Shown piece by piece: positions 1-8,735 of a stretch of 64,000 bases of DNA. Both the position numbers and the translations under genes were made by a program. The notes beneath the pieces are model-generated. The model did not search any database and had not been told where the DNA came from. It worked only from the letters and a program-made list of their open reading frames with translations. Position 1 is the first letter of the stretch; every line of letters starts with the position of its first letter. This stretch comes from Actinomadura mexicana (GTDB taxonomy: Bacteria; Actinomycetota; Actinomycetes; Streptosporangiales; Streptosporangiaceae). Location: the NCBI RefSeq assembly GCF_900188105.1, contig NZ_FZNP01000007.1:310001-374000 (forward strand). Reading direction: 5' to 3'.

Positions 1-763
1 ACGCCATCCGGACCGCGGCCTGCCGCATGGCGCCGGCGGCGAGCTCGACGTCCCAGCCCTCGTTGACGCCGACGGGGACGAGCCGGGCTCCGCGGCGGCG
101 CAGCGCCCCGAGCGCGTGCGGGTAGGTGGGGCGCTCGACCATCACCGCATCGCCCGGCTCCACCAGCAGCTGGGTGAGCAGCGTGAACGCGTGCTGCGCG
201 CCGGTGGTGACGACGATCTGGTCGGCGCGGGTCGCGACGCCGCGCGCGGTGTAGCCGTCCGCGATGACCTGCCGCAGGCCCGCCAGCCCCGCGGGCTCGT
301 AGCCGGGACCCGAGCTGTGGCGGGGCAGCTCGTCGACGGCCGCGGCGACGGCCTCCTCGAAGATCGCGGGAGCGCCGGGGGCGGCGCAGCCGAGGTCGAT
401 GAACGACGGGTCGTCCGGCGCGGGATGGGCCCTGCCGTACCGGTGGCCGGCGGGAGCGGCGTCGCGCGGCTCGGCCGAGGACATGCGGACCGGGGGCAGC
501 GCGGTCCAGCTTCCCGCGCCCTGCCTGCTCTGGACGTAGCCCTCGTCGCGGAGCCTGTCGTAGGCGGTCGTCACGGTGGTGCGGCTGACGCCGAGGGCGG
601 CGGCCAGGTCGCGTTCGGCGGGCAGCCGGGTGCGCAGCGCGATTCTGCCGTCCAGGACTAGGGCGCGCAGCGACCGGGCCACCGCCGCGTAGACGGGACG
701 CTCCCCCGACACGTCCCCGAGCAGCCGGGCCAGGTGCGGACCGCTCATGTAGCGCGTGCTCAT
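1..763 (-). CDS. MocR-family GntR/aminotransferase-like transcriptional regulator, truncated at window edge
   Basis: The protein begins MSTRYMSGPHLARLLG and carries an N-terminal winged helix of the GntR type (AERDLAAALGVSRTTVTTAY, about residues 50-70). It continues into a fold-type-I aminotransferase-like domain (GPGYEPAGLAGLRQVIADGY; later DQIVVTTGAQHAF). The C-terminus, including the expected PLP lysine, lies outside the window. MocR regulators normally bind PLP or an amino-acid adduct and control a neighbouring gene. It is divergent from a YczE-like membrane protein 94 bp away, a pairing known for the YczR branch of MocR proteins, so that gene is the likely target. ATG at 763 or 748 could be the start. 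Confidence 0.85.
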   Translation of the reverse strand, partial: MSTRYMSGPHLARLLGDVSGERPVYAAVARSLRALVLDGRIALRTRLPAERDLAAALGVSRTTVTTAYDRLRDEGYVQSRQGAGSWTALPPVRMSSAEPRDAAPAGHRYGRAHPAPDDPSFIDLGCAAPGAPAIFEEAVAAAVDELPRHSSGPGYEPAGLAGLRQVIADGYTARGVATRADQIVVTTGAQHAFTLLTQLLVEPGDAVMVERPTYPHALGALRRRGARLVPVGVNEGWDVELAAGAMRQAAVRMA

Positions 764-857
764 ACGAGCCACTTTCGCACATTGGCTCTACAACTACCAG
801 TCCATTGAGCGCCAGAGTGGTCCGGAACGCTGGCCGGCAGTGGAGGGGAAGCTCAAA
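764..857. promoter_or_regulatory. Divergent promoter/operator region between mocR and yczE
   Basis: This 94-bp region between divergent genes is noticeably less GC-rich than its flanks. The rightward gene has a Shine-Dalgarno-like GGAGGGG ending about 9 nt before the ATG at 858. MocR regulators typically bind such shared regions. I could not define a convincing operator repeat. Confidence 0.4.
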
Positions 858-1484
858 ATGGCCTTGATGGTGCGCCGCCTGATGCAGCTCTACGCTGGAT
901 TGGCCTTGTACGGGCTCGGAATCGCCCTCCAGGTGTCGTCCGGCCTCGGCAACGACCCCTGGGACGTCTTCCACCAGGGGCTCTCGCGGCGCTTCGGCCT
1001 GTCGATGGGCGCCTGGATCATCATCACGGGCGCGGTCGTGATGCTCGCGTGGATCCCGATGCGGCAGCGGCCCGGCATCGGGACCGTCAGCAACGTCGTC
1101 CTCGTCGGCGTCTTCGCCGACCTGTTCCTGTGGCTGCTGCCCGCACCGGACGCGCTCGCCGGACGCTGGGCCTACCTGATCGCCGCCGTGCTCGTGGGCG
1201 GCTTCGCCACCGGCTGCTACATCGGCGCCGGCCTCGGCCCGGGCCCGAGGGACGGGCTGATGACCGGCCTCGCTGCGCGCGGCCACTCGATCCGGGTGGT
1301 CCGGACGGCGATCGAGCTGGCCGTGCTGGCGGTCGGCTGGCTGCTCGGCGGCACCGTCGGCGTTGGAACGGTCCTGTACGCCGTGGCGATCGGGCCGCTG
1401 ACCCACGTCCTGCTGCCCCGGCTGACCGTCCGGGCCCGCACGCCCGCGCCCGAACCCGAGCCCGAGCCCGCCTGCGTCCGCTAG
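858..1484 (+). CDS. yczE: YczE/YyaS/YitT-family integral membrane protein
   Basis: This is a protein of about 208 residues with five hydrophobic segments. The motif SSGLGNDPWDVFHQGL lies in the first third, and a second copy-like GLGPGPRDGLMTGLA lies after the third helix. These paired Gly/Pro/Asp motifs characterise the YczE family, whose transported substrate is not known to me. I chose ATG 858 because GGAGGGG precedes it. Its stop overlaps the end of the convergent glycerate kinase gene by 4 bp. Divergence from a MocR regulator suggests control by a PLP-sensing or amino-acid-sensing regulator. The tail is rich in Pro-Glu repeats (PEPEPEP). Confidence 0.75.
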   Translation: MALMVRRLMQLYAGLALYGLGIALQVSSGLGNDPWDVFHQGLSRRFGLSMGAWIIITGAVVMLAWIPMRQRPGIGTVSNVVLVGVFADLFLWLLPAPDALAGRWAYLIAAVLVGGFATGCYIGAGLGPGPRDGLMTGLAARGHSIRVVRTAIELAVLAVGWLLGGTVGVGTVLYAVAIGPLTHVLLPRLTVRARTPAPEPEPEPACVR

Positions 1485-2608
1485 CGGCGGAACAGGCGGA
1501 CCGCCTGCTCGGCGACGGCGGTGAGCAGGGGCGCGGCGCCCGCCTTCAGCTCCTGCAGGGTGCGGGGGCCGTCGGCGAGGCTGAACGCGGCGGTCAGGCC
1601 GAGCGCGTGCAGCTCCTCCAGCGGGCCGGCGACGCCGCCGGCCAGGGCGACGCACGGGACGCCGCGGTCCCGGGCGAGCGCCGCGACCGCGGACACCACC
1701 TTGCCGCCGGCGCTCTGCCCGTCCACGCGGCCCTCCCCCGTGACGACGAGGTCGGCGCCGTCGAGCGCGGCGGGCAGGCCGACGGCTTCGGCGACCAGGA
1801 GCGCGCCCCCGGACGGCTCGGCGCCGAGCAGGCCGACGAGCCCGCCGCAGGTGCCGCCGGCCGCGCCCGCCCCGGGAAGGTCGTGCACGCGGGGGCCGCC
1901 GCGCGCGGCGACCGCGTCGGCGAAGACGGCCAGGGCGGCGTCCAGCTCGGCGACCTGGCCCGGGGACGCGCCCTTCTGCGGGCCGAACACGGCGGCGGCG
2001 CCGTGCGGCCCGACGAGCGGGTTGGTCACGTCGCAGGCCACCCGGAACCGGGTCGCGCGGACCTCCTCCGGTACCCCCGAGTCGTCGATCGACGCCAGGC
2101 GGGCGAGCGCGGCGCCGCCCGGCGGAAGCTCCCCGCCGGCGGCGTCCAGGAAGCGTACGCCGAGGGCGCGCAGCAGCCCGGCGCCGCCGTCGGTGCTGGC
2201 GCTGCCGCCGATGCAGACCAGCACGTCGCGGGCGCCGCGCCGCACCGCGTCGGCGATCAGCTCACCGGTGCCGGTGGTGGCGGCGTTCATCGGGTCGGGC
2301 GGGACGTCCTCGACCAGCGGCAGGCCGGACGCCGCGGCCAGTTCCACCACCGCCGAGCGCTCGTCTCCGGACAGCGCGTAGCGCGCCTTGACCGGGCGCC
2401 CCACCGGGTCGGTCGCGGCGACCTCGACCGCGTCGCCGCCGCGGGCGGTGAGGAAGCAGTCGAGCGTGCCCTCGCCGCCGTCGGCCATCGGCACGGCGGC
2501 CACCTGCGCGTCAGGCGCGGCGCGCCGGACGCCCGCGGCGACGGCCGCGCACACCTGCGCGGCGGACAGGCTGCCCTTGAACGAGTCCGGGGCGACGACG
2601 ACCTTCAT
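1481..2608 (-). CDS. glxK: Glycerate kinase (GlxK/GarK family)
   Basis: The 375-residue protein starts MKVVVAPDSFKGSLSA, the family hallmark, followed by PMADGGEGTLDCF, the nucleotide-region GGSASTDGGAG near residue 140, DVTNPLVGPHGAA and VVTGEGRVDGQS near the C-terminus. Family members phosphorylate D-glycerate, mostly to 2-phosphoglycerate, linking glyoxylate or glycerate catabolism to lower glycolysis. The ATG overlaps the stop of the upstream gene by one base (TGATG), so translation is probably coupled to the DUF1444-like protein and LD-carboxypeptidase genes. Length and motifs are normal and no defect is visible. Confidence 0.92.
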   Translation of the reverse strand: MKVVVAPDSFKGSLSAAQVCAAVAAGVRRAAPDAQVAAVPMADGGEGTLDCFLTARGGDAVEVAATDPVGRPVKARYALSGDERSAVVELAAASGLPLVEDVPPDPMNAATTGTGELIADAVRRGARDVLVCIGGSASTDGGAGLLRALGVRFLDAAGGELPPGGAALARLASIDDSGVPEEVRATRFRVACDVTNPLVGPHGAAAVFGPQKGASPGQVAELDAALAVFADAVAARGGPRVHDLPGAGAAGGTCGGLVGLLGAEPSGGALLVAEAVGLPAALDGADLVVTGEGRVDGQSAGGKVVSAVAALARDRGVPCVALAGGVAGPLEELHALGLTAAFSLADGPRTLQELKAGAAPLLTAVAEQAVRLFRR

Positions 2609-3498
2609 CAGTGCTCGGCCGCCAGCGTCGCGAGCACGGAGGCGAACTCCTCCGGCAGGACCATCGTGTCGCCCTCGTAGCGGGTCTCCAGGCAGGTCAG
2701 CTCGCCGGCGCGCCACCAGTACAGGTACGGGCTGAGCGAGCCGGGGCCCTCCTCGTAGGCGCGGTGCGCCTGCGCCTGGAGCTCGGTCGCCGCCGCCACG
2801 GCCTCGCGGTAGCGCGCCCTCGGGTGGCCATCGGCGATCCGGAGCGGGTGGGCGACGATGAGGCTGCGGTTGGGCGCGATGACCAGCGCGCCGTACGGGC
2901 CGATCGGCAGGTACTCCTCCAGCCACGCCAGGTGCGTGACGGCGTAGAACGTCCACCCGTGCAGGACCGAGACGCGGACGCCGCCGAGGTCCTGCTCGTC
3001 CAGCTGGAGCGGGCCGTCGGCGCGGACGTTGGCGCGGCCGAGCATGAACAGCGCGTCGCCCGACACCGGCCAGCCGCCCATCTCCTCGGTGGTGACGGTG
3101 CGGACGGTGGTGGGCGTGTCGACCACCACCACCTCGATCAGGCCGGGCGCGAAGGGCCGGGCCGCGAGCACCCCGTTGTCGGCCTCCGCCGGGTAGATGC
3201 GGGTGCGCAGCAGGTGCTGGGCGAGGTCGAAGTCGCTGAGGTCCAGCGGCTCCTCGATCGCGGTGACGATCGTGGTGACGTGGTCGGAGACCAGCGCGGG
3301 CCAGTCGTCGCGCGGCACGAGCCGCGCGAGCTGCCGCAGGTCGCGCAGGCTGACGTGCAGCCTGTTGGCGCCCTCCAGCAGCATGACCTCACCGGGCACA
3401 CGGCTGCACCGGTAGCCGAGGCTCTCGGACACGAGGACGAGCAGGGAGTCGAGGGTTTCGTCGTCCCATGAATCGGGACGGGCGTGGCGGCCGCTCAT
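2608..3498 (-). CDS. Uncharacterised protein with DUF1444 (YtpQ)-like features
   Basis: This is a 296-residue, acidic, apparently cytosolic protein with no signal peptide or membrane segment. Residues about 40-75 (VMLLEGANRLHVSLRDLRQL) followed by a TRIYPAE segment and a long hydrophobic-core stretch resemble, from memory, the order of motifs in DUF1444/YtpQ proteins (clan of unknown function). That assignment is tentative. The C-terminal third is rich in Trp/Tyr (PYLYWWRAGE). It sits in a tight operon: its ATG overlaps the LD-carboxypeptidase stop by 4 bp and its stop overlaps the glycerate kinase start by 1 bp. Function is unknown. Confidence 0.7.
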   Translation of the reverse strand: MSGRHARPDSWDDETLDSLLVLVSESLGYRCSRVPGEVMLLEGANRLHVSLRDLRQLARLVPRDDWPALVSDHVTTIVTAIEEPLDLSDFDLAQHLLRTRIYPAEADNGVLAARPFAPGLIEVVVVDTPTTVRTVTTEEMGGWPVSGDALFMLGRANVRADGPLQLDEQDLGGVRVSVLHGWTFYAVTHLAWLEEYLPIGPYGALVIAPNRSLIVAHPLRIADGHPRARYREAVAAATELQAQAHRAYEEGPGSLSPYLYWWRAGELTCLETRYEGDTMVLPEEFASVLATLAAEH

Positions 3499-4628
3499 CG
3501 CGCACCTCCCGGGGGCGCTTCGAGGGTGAGCGCGCCGGTGTCCGGCACGGCGGGGTGCGGATGTGCGGGGTCGTGGCCCGGCGGGGCCGGGGCGTGCAGC
3601 ACGGCGGGGGCGCCGAGTTCCAGGGTGTTCTGGCGGGGGCCGTGCCCGGCCGGGAGGCCGGCGAGGATCGGGACGCCGAGCGGGCCGAGCCGGGCGGCGA
3701 ACACCGCGTCGAGCTCGGCGGGGTCGCCGCAGTCCTTCCAGGAGCCGAGCGCGAACCCGGCGGCCCCGTCGAACCAGCCGGCCTGGAGCAGCTGGACGAG
3801 CATCCGGTCGATCCGGTAGGGCGCCTCGGTCACGTCCTCCAGGAAGACGATGCGGCCCGCGGCGGGCGGCGGGGCGTACGGGGTGCCGAGCACGGCCGCC
3901 AGGAGCGAGAGGGTGCCGCCGGTCAGCGGGCCCTCCGCCCGTCCGGGCCGCAGCGTGCGCGTCCCGGCGAGCACGGCAGGGCCGCCGAACAGGGCGGTGC
4001 GCAGGGCGTCCAGGGAGGCGTCCGCCGCCGGGTCGAGATCGGCGATCACTCCCGCGGGCATGGGGCCGAAGGACGTCGTGAGCCGCAGGCGCGTTCCAAA
4101 AGCGCCGTGCAGCGCGGTGATGTCGCTGGAGCCGTGCAGGATCTTGGGCCCGCCGCCGGAGGCGGCGGACGCCTCGGTCGCGGCGTGCAGGGCGTCCCAG
4201 TCGAGACGGTCCAGGACGCGGGTGGCGCCGTAGCCGCCCCGCGCGCAGACCACCGCGCGCACCTTCGGGTCGCACCAGGCGGCCTGGAGGTCGGCGGCGC
4301 GGTCGGCGTCGGTTCCGGCCAGCCGGTGCCAGTCGCCGCGCACCGGTCCCGCCGCGCCCAGGTTGACATGGTCGAGGGCGTGCTTGCCGACCACGACGTC
4401 AAGGCCGAGGTCGCGCAGGACGGCGCAGCCCGCCTCCAGCCGCGCGGGCTCGGCGGGGCCGCTGGGCGCGACCACCGCGACGCGGTCGCCGGGCCGCAAC
4501 CGCGCGTACCTGCGGGCCTGCCGCGCGCGCTCCGCACCGCCGGGCGTGCCGACGGCGGGCGCGTCCGGCGACCCGTGGGTCGCCACCGCGCGGGCGCCCC
4601 CGCTGTTCAACCCGATCCCTCCTCGCAC
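3495..4628 (-). CDS. S66-family LD-carboxypeptidase (LdcA/MccF-like)
   Basis: Peptidase family S66 removes the terminal D-Ala from L,D-tetrapeptides during murein recycling, or (MccF branch) cleaves peptide-nucleotide antibiotics. The protein shows GDRVAVVAPSGPAEPARL at the N-domain, ARGGYGATR, then HGSSDITALHGAF, whose first Ser-Asp pair matches the nucleophile region. LEDVTEAPYRIDRML and PAGHGPRQNTLELGAP hold the expected catalytic Glu and His. At 377 residues with the GTG at 4628 it has a roughly 45-residue N-terminal extension of low complexity, so a later start is possible. It is the first gene of the leftward three-gene operon. No signal peptide is seen, consistent with a cytosolic enzyme. 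Confidence 0.88.
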   Translation of the reverse strand: MRGGIGLNSGGARAVATHGSPDAPAVGTPGGAERARQARRYARLRPGDRVAVVAPSGPAEPARLEAGCAVLRDLGLDVVVGKHALDHVNLGAAGPVRGDWHRLAGTDADRAADLQAAWCDPKVRAVVCARGGYGATRVLDRLDWDALHAATEASAASGGGPKILHGSSDITALHGAFGTRLRLTTSFGPMPAGVIADLDPAADASLDALRTALFGGPAVLAGTRTLRPGRAEGPLTGGTLSLLAAVLGTPYAPPPAAGRIVFLEDVTEAPYRIDRMLVQLLQAGWFDGAAGFALGSWKDCGDPAELDAVFAARLGPLGVPILAGLPAGHGPRQNTLELGAPAVLHAPAPPGHDPAHPHPAVPDTGALTLEAPPGGAR

Positions 4629-4698
4629 CGCGACGGATAGAGCTTGTCAGGATCCGGACGCCAGTGGAAGGGGCGACCGGTCACGACCCGCCAACAGA

Positions 4699-5466
4699 TC
4701 ATCGCCCCGCGCCGAGCGCGAGGCCCGCGAGGCGCGGCAGCGTCTCGCCGATCGGCCGGCGCAGCACCGCGTCGGCCAGCCCATCGTAGGGCGTCTCCTC
4801 CGCGTTGATGATCACCAGGCGGGCGCCGTGGTCGACCGCCTCCAGGCACAGCCCGGCGGCGGGCTGCACGGTGAGCGAGGTGCCGACGGCCAGGAACAGG
4901 TCGCAGGACCGCGCGGCGGCGATCGCCGCGTCCAGGACGTCCTGGTCGAGGGCCTGGCCGAAGGAGATCGTCGCGGATTTCTGGATGCCGCCGCACTCGG
5001 CGCAGGGCGGGTCGGCCTCCCCGGCCTCGACGCGCGCGATGATCTGCCGCATCGGGGTGCGCAGCTCGCAGGACAGGCACACGGCCTCGCGCACGGTCCC
5101 GTGGATCTCGATGACGGCCCCGTCGGAGGATCCGGCGCGCTGGTGCAGGCCGTCGATGTTCTGGGTGATCAGGGCGCGGAGCCGGCCCGCCCGCTCCAGC
5201 TCGACCAGCGCGGCGTGCGCGGCGTTGGGCTCGGCCTCCCACACCGGGTCGTCGCGCCGGGCCCGCCAGGCGCGGCGCCGCACCTCGGGGTCGGCGAGGT
5301 AGGAGCCGATCGTGGACATCGCCTCCGCCGACGGGTCGCGCGTCCAGACGCCGTTCGGGCCGCGGAAGTCGGGGATCCCGCTGTCGGTGGAGATGCCGGC
5401 GCCGGTGAGCACCGTGATCGCCTCGGCCTCCGGCAGAAGGCGGGCCAGCGTGATGGGAGCGTCCAC
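4699..5466 (-). CDS. cobB: Sir2-family NAD-dependent protein deacylase
   Basis: Sirtuins remove acyl groups from lysines using NAD. The sequence contains the NAD-binding LTGAGISTDSGIPDFRG near the N-terminus, the catalytic-histidine motif ITQNIDGLHQRAG, and two Cys-x2-Cys pairs (CLSC and CAEC) that should bind the structural zinc. GTSLTVQPAAGL and IINAEETPYD follow in the Rossmann part. GTG at 5466 gives 255 residues, the usual class III sirtuin size. A longer reading upstream is less likely because a -10-like TACCAT lies 6 nt before this GTG. The gene is separated by about 70 bp from the LD-carboxypeptidase gene downstream. Confidence 0.92.
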   Translation of the reverse strand: MDAPITLARLLPEAEAITVLTGAGISTDSGIPDFRGPNGVWTRDPSAEAMSTIGSYLADPEVRRRAWRARRDDPVWEAEPNAAHAALVELERAGRLRALITQNIDGLHQRAGSSDGAVIEIHGTVREAVCLSCELRTPMRQIIARVEAGEADPPCAECGGIQKSATISFGQALDQDVLDAAIAAARSCDLFLAVGTSLTVQPAAGLCLEAVDHGARLVIINAEETPYDGLADAVLRRPIGETLPRLAGLALGAGR

Positions 5467-5472
5467 CGCCCC

Positions 5473-5478
5473 ATGGTA
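5473..5478 (-). promoter_or_regulatory. -10 element of a probable leaderless promoter for the Sir2 gene
   Basis: TACCAT on the minus strand lies 6 nt before the GTG at 5466. This TANNNT-N6/7-start layout recurs nine times in the window and fits leaderless actinobacterial transcripts. Confidence 0.45.
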
Positions 5479-5606
5479 GGTCCAGGGCCGCACCGAGCGT
5501 CCGGTGACGGAACGGTCCGCTCCGGTTAACGGATGGGTATCGGGCGGGCCCTTACGGAGGGTCACGGACCGACCGGCCCTCAAAAGGTGACAAACTTGGC
5601 CCGGTT

Positions 5607-6572
5607 ATGAGGTCGACGCCGCACATCCTGGTGATCAACGGCACCAAGGTCCGCCGCCCGGTGTTCATCCTGGGCGCGCCGCACTCGGGTGCGGAGCTGC
5701 TGGCGCGCGCGGTCAAGCGCTCCCCCGGCTTCCACCTGACCAGCGGCCGGCCGGACGTCCTGCGCGTCACCTACGCTTTCGCCCGGCAGCCCTCCATCGC
5801 CGAGCGCGGGGAGGGCGCCGCCCGCGTGCTGCGGGACGCCTACGCGCAGGCATGGCAGGTGTCGGCGCGGGCCTGCGGGGAGTGCCCGGACGAGTGCCGC
5901 GAGATGGGCGGGCTGCCGCCGCGCCCGCCCGGCCGGGCGGAAGGGCCCGCGCCCGGCTCCGAGCTGCCCGGCCCGTGCGTGCGGACGCAGGGACTCGCCC
6001 GGTACGCCGACGCCTCCCCGGACCTCATCTACAGCGCCGACGTGCTGCTGGACGCCTTCCCCGACGCCCAGCTCGTCCAGGTGATCCGGGACGGCCGGGA
6101 CGTGGTCGCCGACATGCTGGCCGACGAGCGCTGCCTGGCCTGGTTCAAGCCGGGCCTGGCCAACCTCGACACGGTGTTCCCCAACCCGTTCCTCGGCGTC
6201 GAGGACCACACGGACCGGAGCCGGTGGCCGCGCGCGGCCACCGCCGTGAAGTGCGCCCTGCGGTGGCGGGGTTCCGTGCGGTTGAGCGCGAGACTCCGCC
6301 TCCAGGTCCCCGAGGAGCAGCTGGTCACGATTCGTTACGAGGACCTGGTGGCCCGGCCGCGCCGCGTCGGGGCCGAGCTGTCGGAGTACCTGGACGCGCC
6401 GCTGTCGAAGTCGGCGCTCTCGGGACTCGTGCGTGCCGGGGCGCGGGACGCCGCAGAGCCGGGCGTCGGGGAGTGGCGCGAGCGCCTCACCCCGCGGCAG
6501 GCGGCCCAGGTCGAGAAGATCGCGGGTACGGAGCTGCTGCGCCTCGGCTACCCGCTCGGCTCCGAGGCCTGA
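5607..6572 (+). CDS. Sulfotransferase-family protein with a CxxCxxxC insert
   Basis: This is a 321-residue protein. FILGAPHSGAELLARAV (about residues 20-36) matches the PAPS 5'-phosphosulfate loop and VIRDGRDVVADML matches the 3'-phosphate loop of sulfotransferases. IRYEDLVARPRRVGAELSEY near the C-terminus is also typical. The family moves sulfate from PAPS to an acceptor, which cannot be deduced here. Between the two loops is an insert with Cys90, Cys93 and Cys97 in CGECPDEC followed by a Pro-rich stretch, unusual for the family and perhaps metal-binding. The gene is monocistronic, divergent from sir2 and convergent with the ABC exporter gene only 4 bp away. Confidence 0.78.
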   Translation: MRSTPHILVINGTKVRRPVFILGAPHSGAELLARAVKRSPGFHLTSGRPDVLRVTYAFARQPSIAERGEGAARVLRDAYAQAWQVSARACGECPDECREMGGLPPRPPGRAEGPAPGSELPGPCVRTQGLARYADASPDLIYSADVLLDAFPDAQLVQVIRDGRDVVADMLADERCLAWFKPGLANLDTVFPNPFLGVEDHTDRSRWPRAATAVKCALRWRGSVRLSARLRLQVPEEQLVTIRYEDLVARPRRVGAELSEYLDAPLSKSALSGLVRAGARDAAEPGVGEWRERLTPRQAAQVEKIAGTELLRLGYPLGSEA

Positions 6573-6576
6573 GCCG

Positions 6577-8544
6577 CTACTCGGCCCCCAGCGGCTCGGC
6601 CCGCCGCTCCCCCTCGGGGCCCGGATCGCGCTGGTGCGAGAACTGCGTGCGGTAGAGCTCGGCGTACAGGCCGCCCTCCAGGAGCAGCTCCTCGTGCCGG
6701 CCGCGCTCGGCGACCCGGCCGCCGTCGATCACCAGGATCTGGTCGGCCTCCCGGATCGTGGACAGCCGGTGCGCGATCACCAGCGACGTCCGGCCCGCGA
6801 GGGCGGTGCGCAGGGCCCGCTGGACGGCCGCCTCGGACTCGGAGTCCAGGTGCGCGGTCGCCTCGTCCAGAACGACCACCGACGGCGCCTTGAGCAGCAG
6901 CCGGGCGATCGCGAGCCGCTGCTTCTCCCCGCCCGACAGCCGGTAGCCGCGGTCGCCGACGACGGTGTCCAGGCCCTCGGACATGTCGGCGACGAGGTCG
7001 CCGATGTGCGCGGCCTCCAGCGCCGCGAGGATCTCCGCGTCGGAGGCGTCCGGGCGGGCGTAGCGCATGTTCTCGCGGATCGAGTCGTGGAACAGGTGGG
7101 CGTCCTGGCTGACGACGCCGATCTCGGCGCGCAGCGATTCGAGCGTGACCTCGCGGACGTCGACGCCGCCGATCCGGACCGCGCCGGCGGACACGTCGTA
7201 CAGCCGCGACACCAGGTGCGTGATCGTCGACTTGCCCGCGCCGGACGGCCCGACGAGCGCGACCAGCTGCCCCGGCGCCGCGGTGAAGTCGACGTCGTGC
7301 AGCACCTCCCGGCCGGGCGCGGTGTCGGTGCGGGCGATCGACTCCAGCGAGGCGAGCGACACCTCGTCCGCGGAGGGGTAGGCGAACCGGACGTGGTCGA
7401 ACTCGATCGACGGCGCCTTCACGAGCGCCGGGCCCGAGCCGTTGCCGGACGGCTTCCGGGCCTCGGGGAGCTCCCGGGCGTCCTCGCGGTCGCGGACCAG
7501 CGGCTTCAGGTCGAGCACCTCGAACACGCGGTCGAAGCTGACGAGCGCGGTCATCACGTCCACGTGCACGTTGGACAGCGCGGTCAGCGGCCCGTACATC
7601 CGGGTCAGCAGGGTGGCCAGCGCGACGAGCGTGCCGAGCTGGAAGGTGCCGTCCACCACAAGGTAGCCGCCGACGCCGTAGACCATGGCGGTGGCCAGCG
7701 CGGCGACCAGGGTCAGCGCGGTGAAGAAGACCCGCCCGTACATGGCGGCGATGACGCCGACGTCGCGGACGCGGGCGGCGCGGCCGGAGAAGTTCTCCTC
7801 CTCCTCGGCGGGCCGGCCGTAGAGCTTGGCGAGCATGGCCCCGGCGACGTTGAACCGCTCGGTCATGAGCGAGCCCATCTCGGCGTCCAGCACCATCTGC
7901 TCGCGGCTGACCCGCTGGAGCCGCTTGCCGACCCACTTGGCCGGCAGGATGAAGATCGGGAGCAGCAGCAGCGCGATCACCGTGACCTGCCAGGACAGGA
8001 TGAGCATCGTCACCACCACCAGGACCAGGCTGATCACGTTGGACACCACCGACGAAAGGGTGGTGGTGAGGGCGCGCTGCGCGCCGATGACGTCGTTGTT
8101 GAGGCGGCTGACGAGCGAGCCCGTCTGCGCCCGCATGAAGAACGCGACGGGCTGCCGCTGGACGTGCGCGAACACCTGGCTGCGCAGGTCGTAGATGAGC
8201 CCCTCGCCGATGCGCGCCGAGTACCAGCGCTGGGCGAGGCCGAGCACGGCCTCCACCAGGGCGAGCCCGGCGACGGCGCCGGCGAGCCAGAGCACGACGC
8301 CCGACCGGCCCGGCACGATGCCGCGGTCGATGATCCCCTTGAGCAGCAGCGGGTTGGCGACGACGATCAGCGCGGCCAGCGAGTTCAGCGTGAGGAAGAC
8401 CGCCAGCTCGCGGACGTAGGGCCGGGCGTAGCCCGCGATCCGCCCCACCGTGCCGGGCGCCAGCTTCTGCCGGGTGACGGAGCTGTCCTTGCGGAAGGAC
8501 GCCATCACCTGCCAGCCGTTGCCCGGCATTCCCGGCATTCCCAC
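6577..8544 (-). CDS. ABC exporter, fused permease and ATPase half-transporter
   Basis: A 655-residue half-transporter: an N-terminal six-helix exporter domain (about residues 35-330) is followed by a nucleotide-binding domain. The latter has Walker A GPSGAGKST, signature LSGGEKQRLAIAR, Walker B VVVLDEATAHLD and switch IAHRLST. It probably works as a homodimer exporting a lipid or drug-like compound; the substrate is unknown. About 35 residues, partly charged, separate the two domains. GTG 8544 is preceded by GGAGG at 5-nt spacing, which supports this start. No partner half-transporter gene is adjacent. Confidence 0.92.
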   Translation of the reverse strand: MGMPGMPGNGWQVMASFRKDSSVTRQKLAPGTVGRIAGYARPYVRELAVFLTLNSLAALIVVANPLLLKGIIDRGIVPGRSGVVLWLAGAVAGLALVEAVLGLAQRWYSARIGEGLIYDLRSQVFAHVQRQPVAFFMRAQTGSLVSRLNNDVIGAQRALTTTLSSVVSNVISLVLVVVTMLILSWQVTVIALLLLPIFILPAKWVGKRLQRVSREQMVLDAEMGSLMTERFNVAGAMLAKLYGRPAEEEENFSGRAARVRDVGVIAAMYGRVFFTALTLVAALATAMVYGVGGYLVVDGTFQLGTLVALATLLTRMYGPLTALSNVHVDVMTALVSFDRVFEVLDLKPLVRDREDARELPEARKPSGNGSGPALVKAPSIEFDHVRFAYPSADEVSLASLESIARTDTAPGREVLHDVDFTAAPGQLVALVGPSGAGKSTITHLVSRLYDVSAGAVRIGGVDVREVTLESLRAEIGVVSQDAHLFHDSIRENMRYARPDASDAEILAALEAAHIGDLVADMSEGLDTVVGDRGYRLSGGEKQRLAIARLLLKAPSVVVLDEATAHLDSESEAAVQRALRTALAGRTSLVIAHRLSTIREADQILVIDGGRVAERGRHEELLLEGGLYAELYRTQFSHQRDPGPEGERRAEPLGAE

Positions 8545-8735
8545 GAGTGCCTCCGGTAGAGCTCGACGTGACCAAGGACGTAATCAAGTAAGCATCTCAG
8601 TATCCGGCGGGGACAACGCGCCCGCGCCCGCCGGTCTTCCCGGCTCCGCTCACGGCGTAACAGGCCTCTGGACAAGCCGCTCCCGGGGTGCCACCGTGAT
8701 CTCCACTTCCAGGCTCACACCCCCCAGGAGCCCCC

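Noticed and set aside
1049..2680. 543-codon rightward open frame over yczE and glycerate kinase
   Set aside because: It is antisense to a clear glycerate kinase and gives an Arg/Ala/Gly-rich product without motifs.
5465..5583. 39-residue N-terminal extension of the Sir2 protein
   Set aside because: The extra residues have no similarity to the family and the GTG at 5466 has a leaderless promoter layout.
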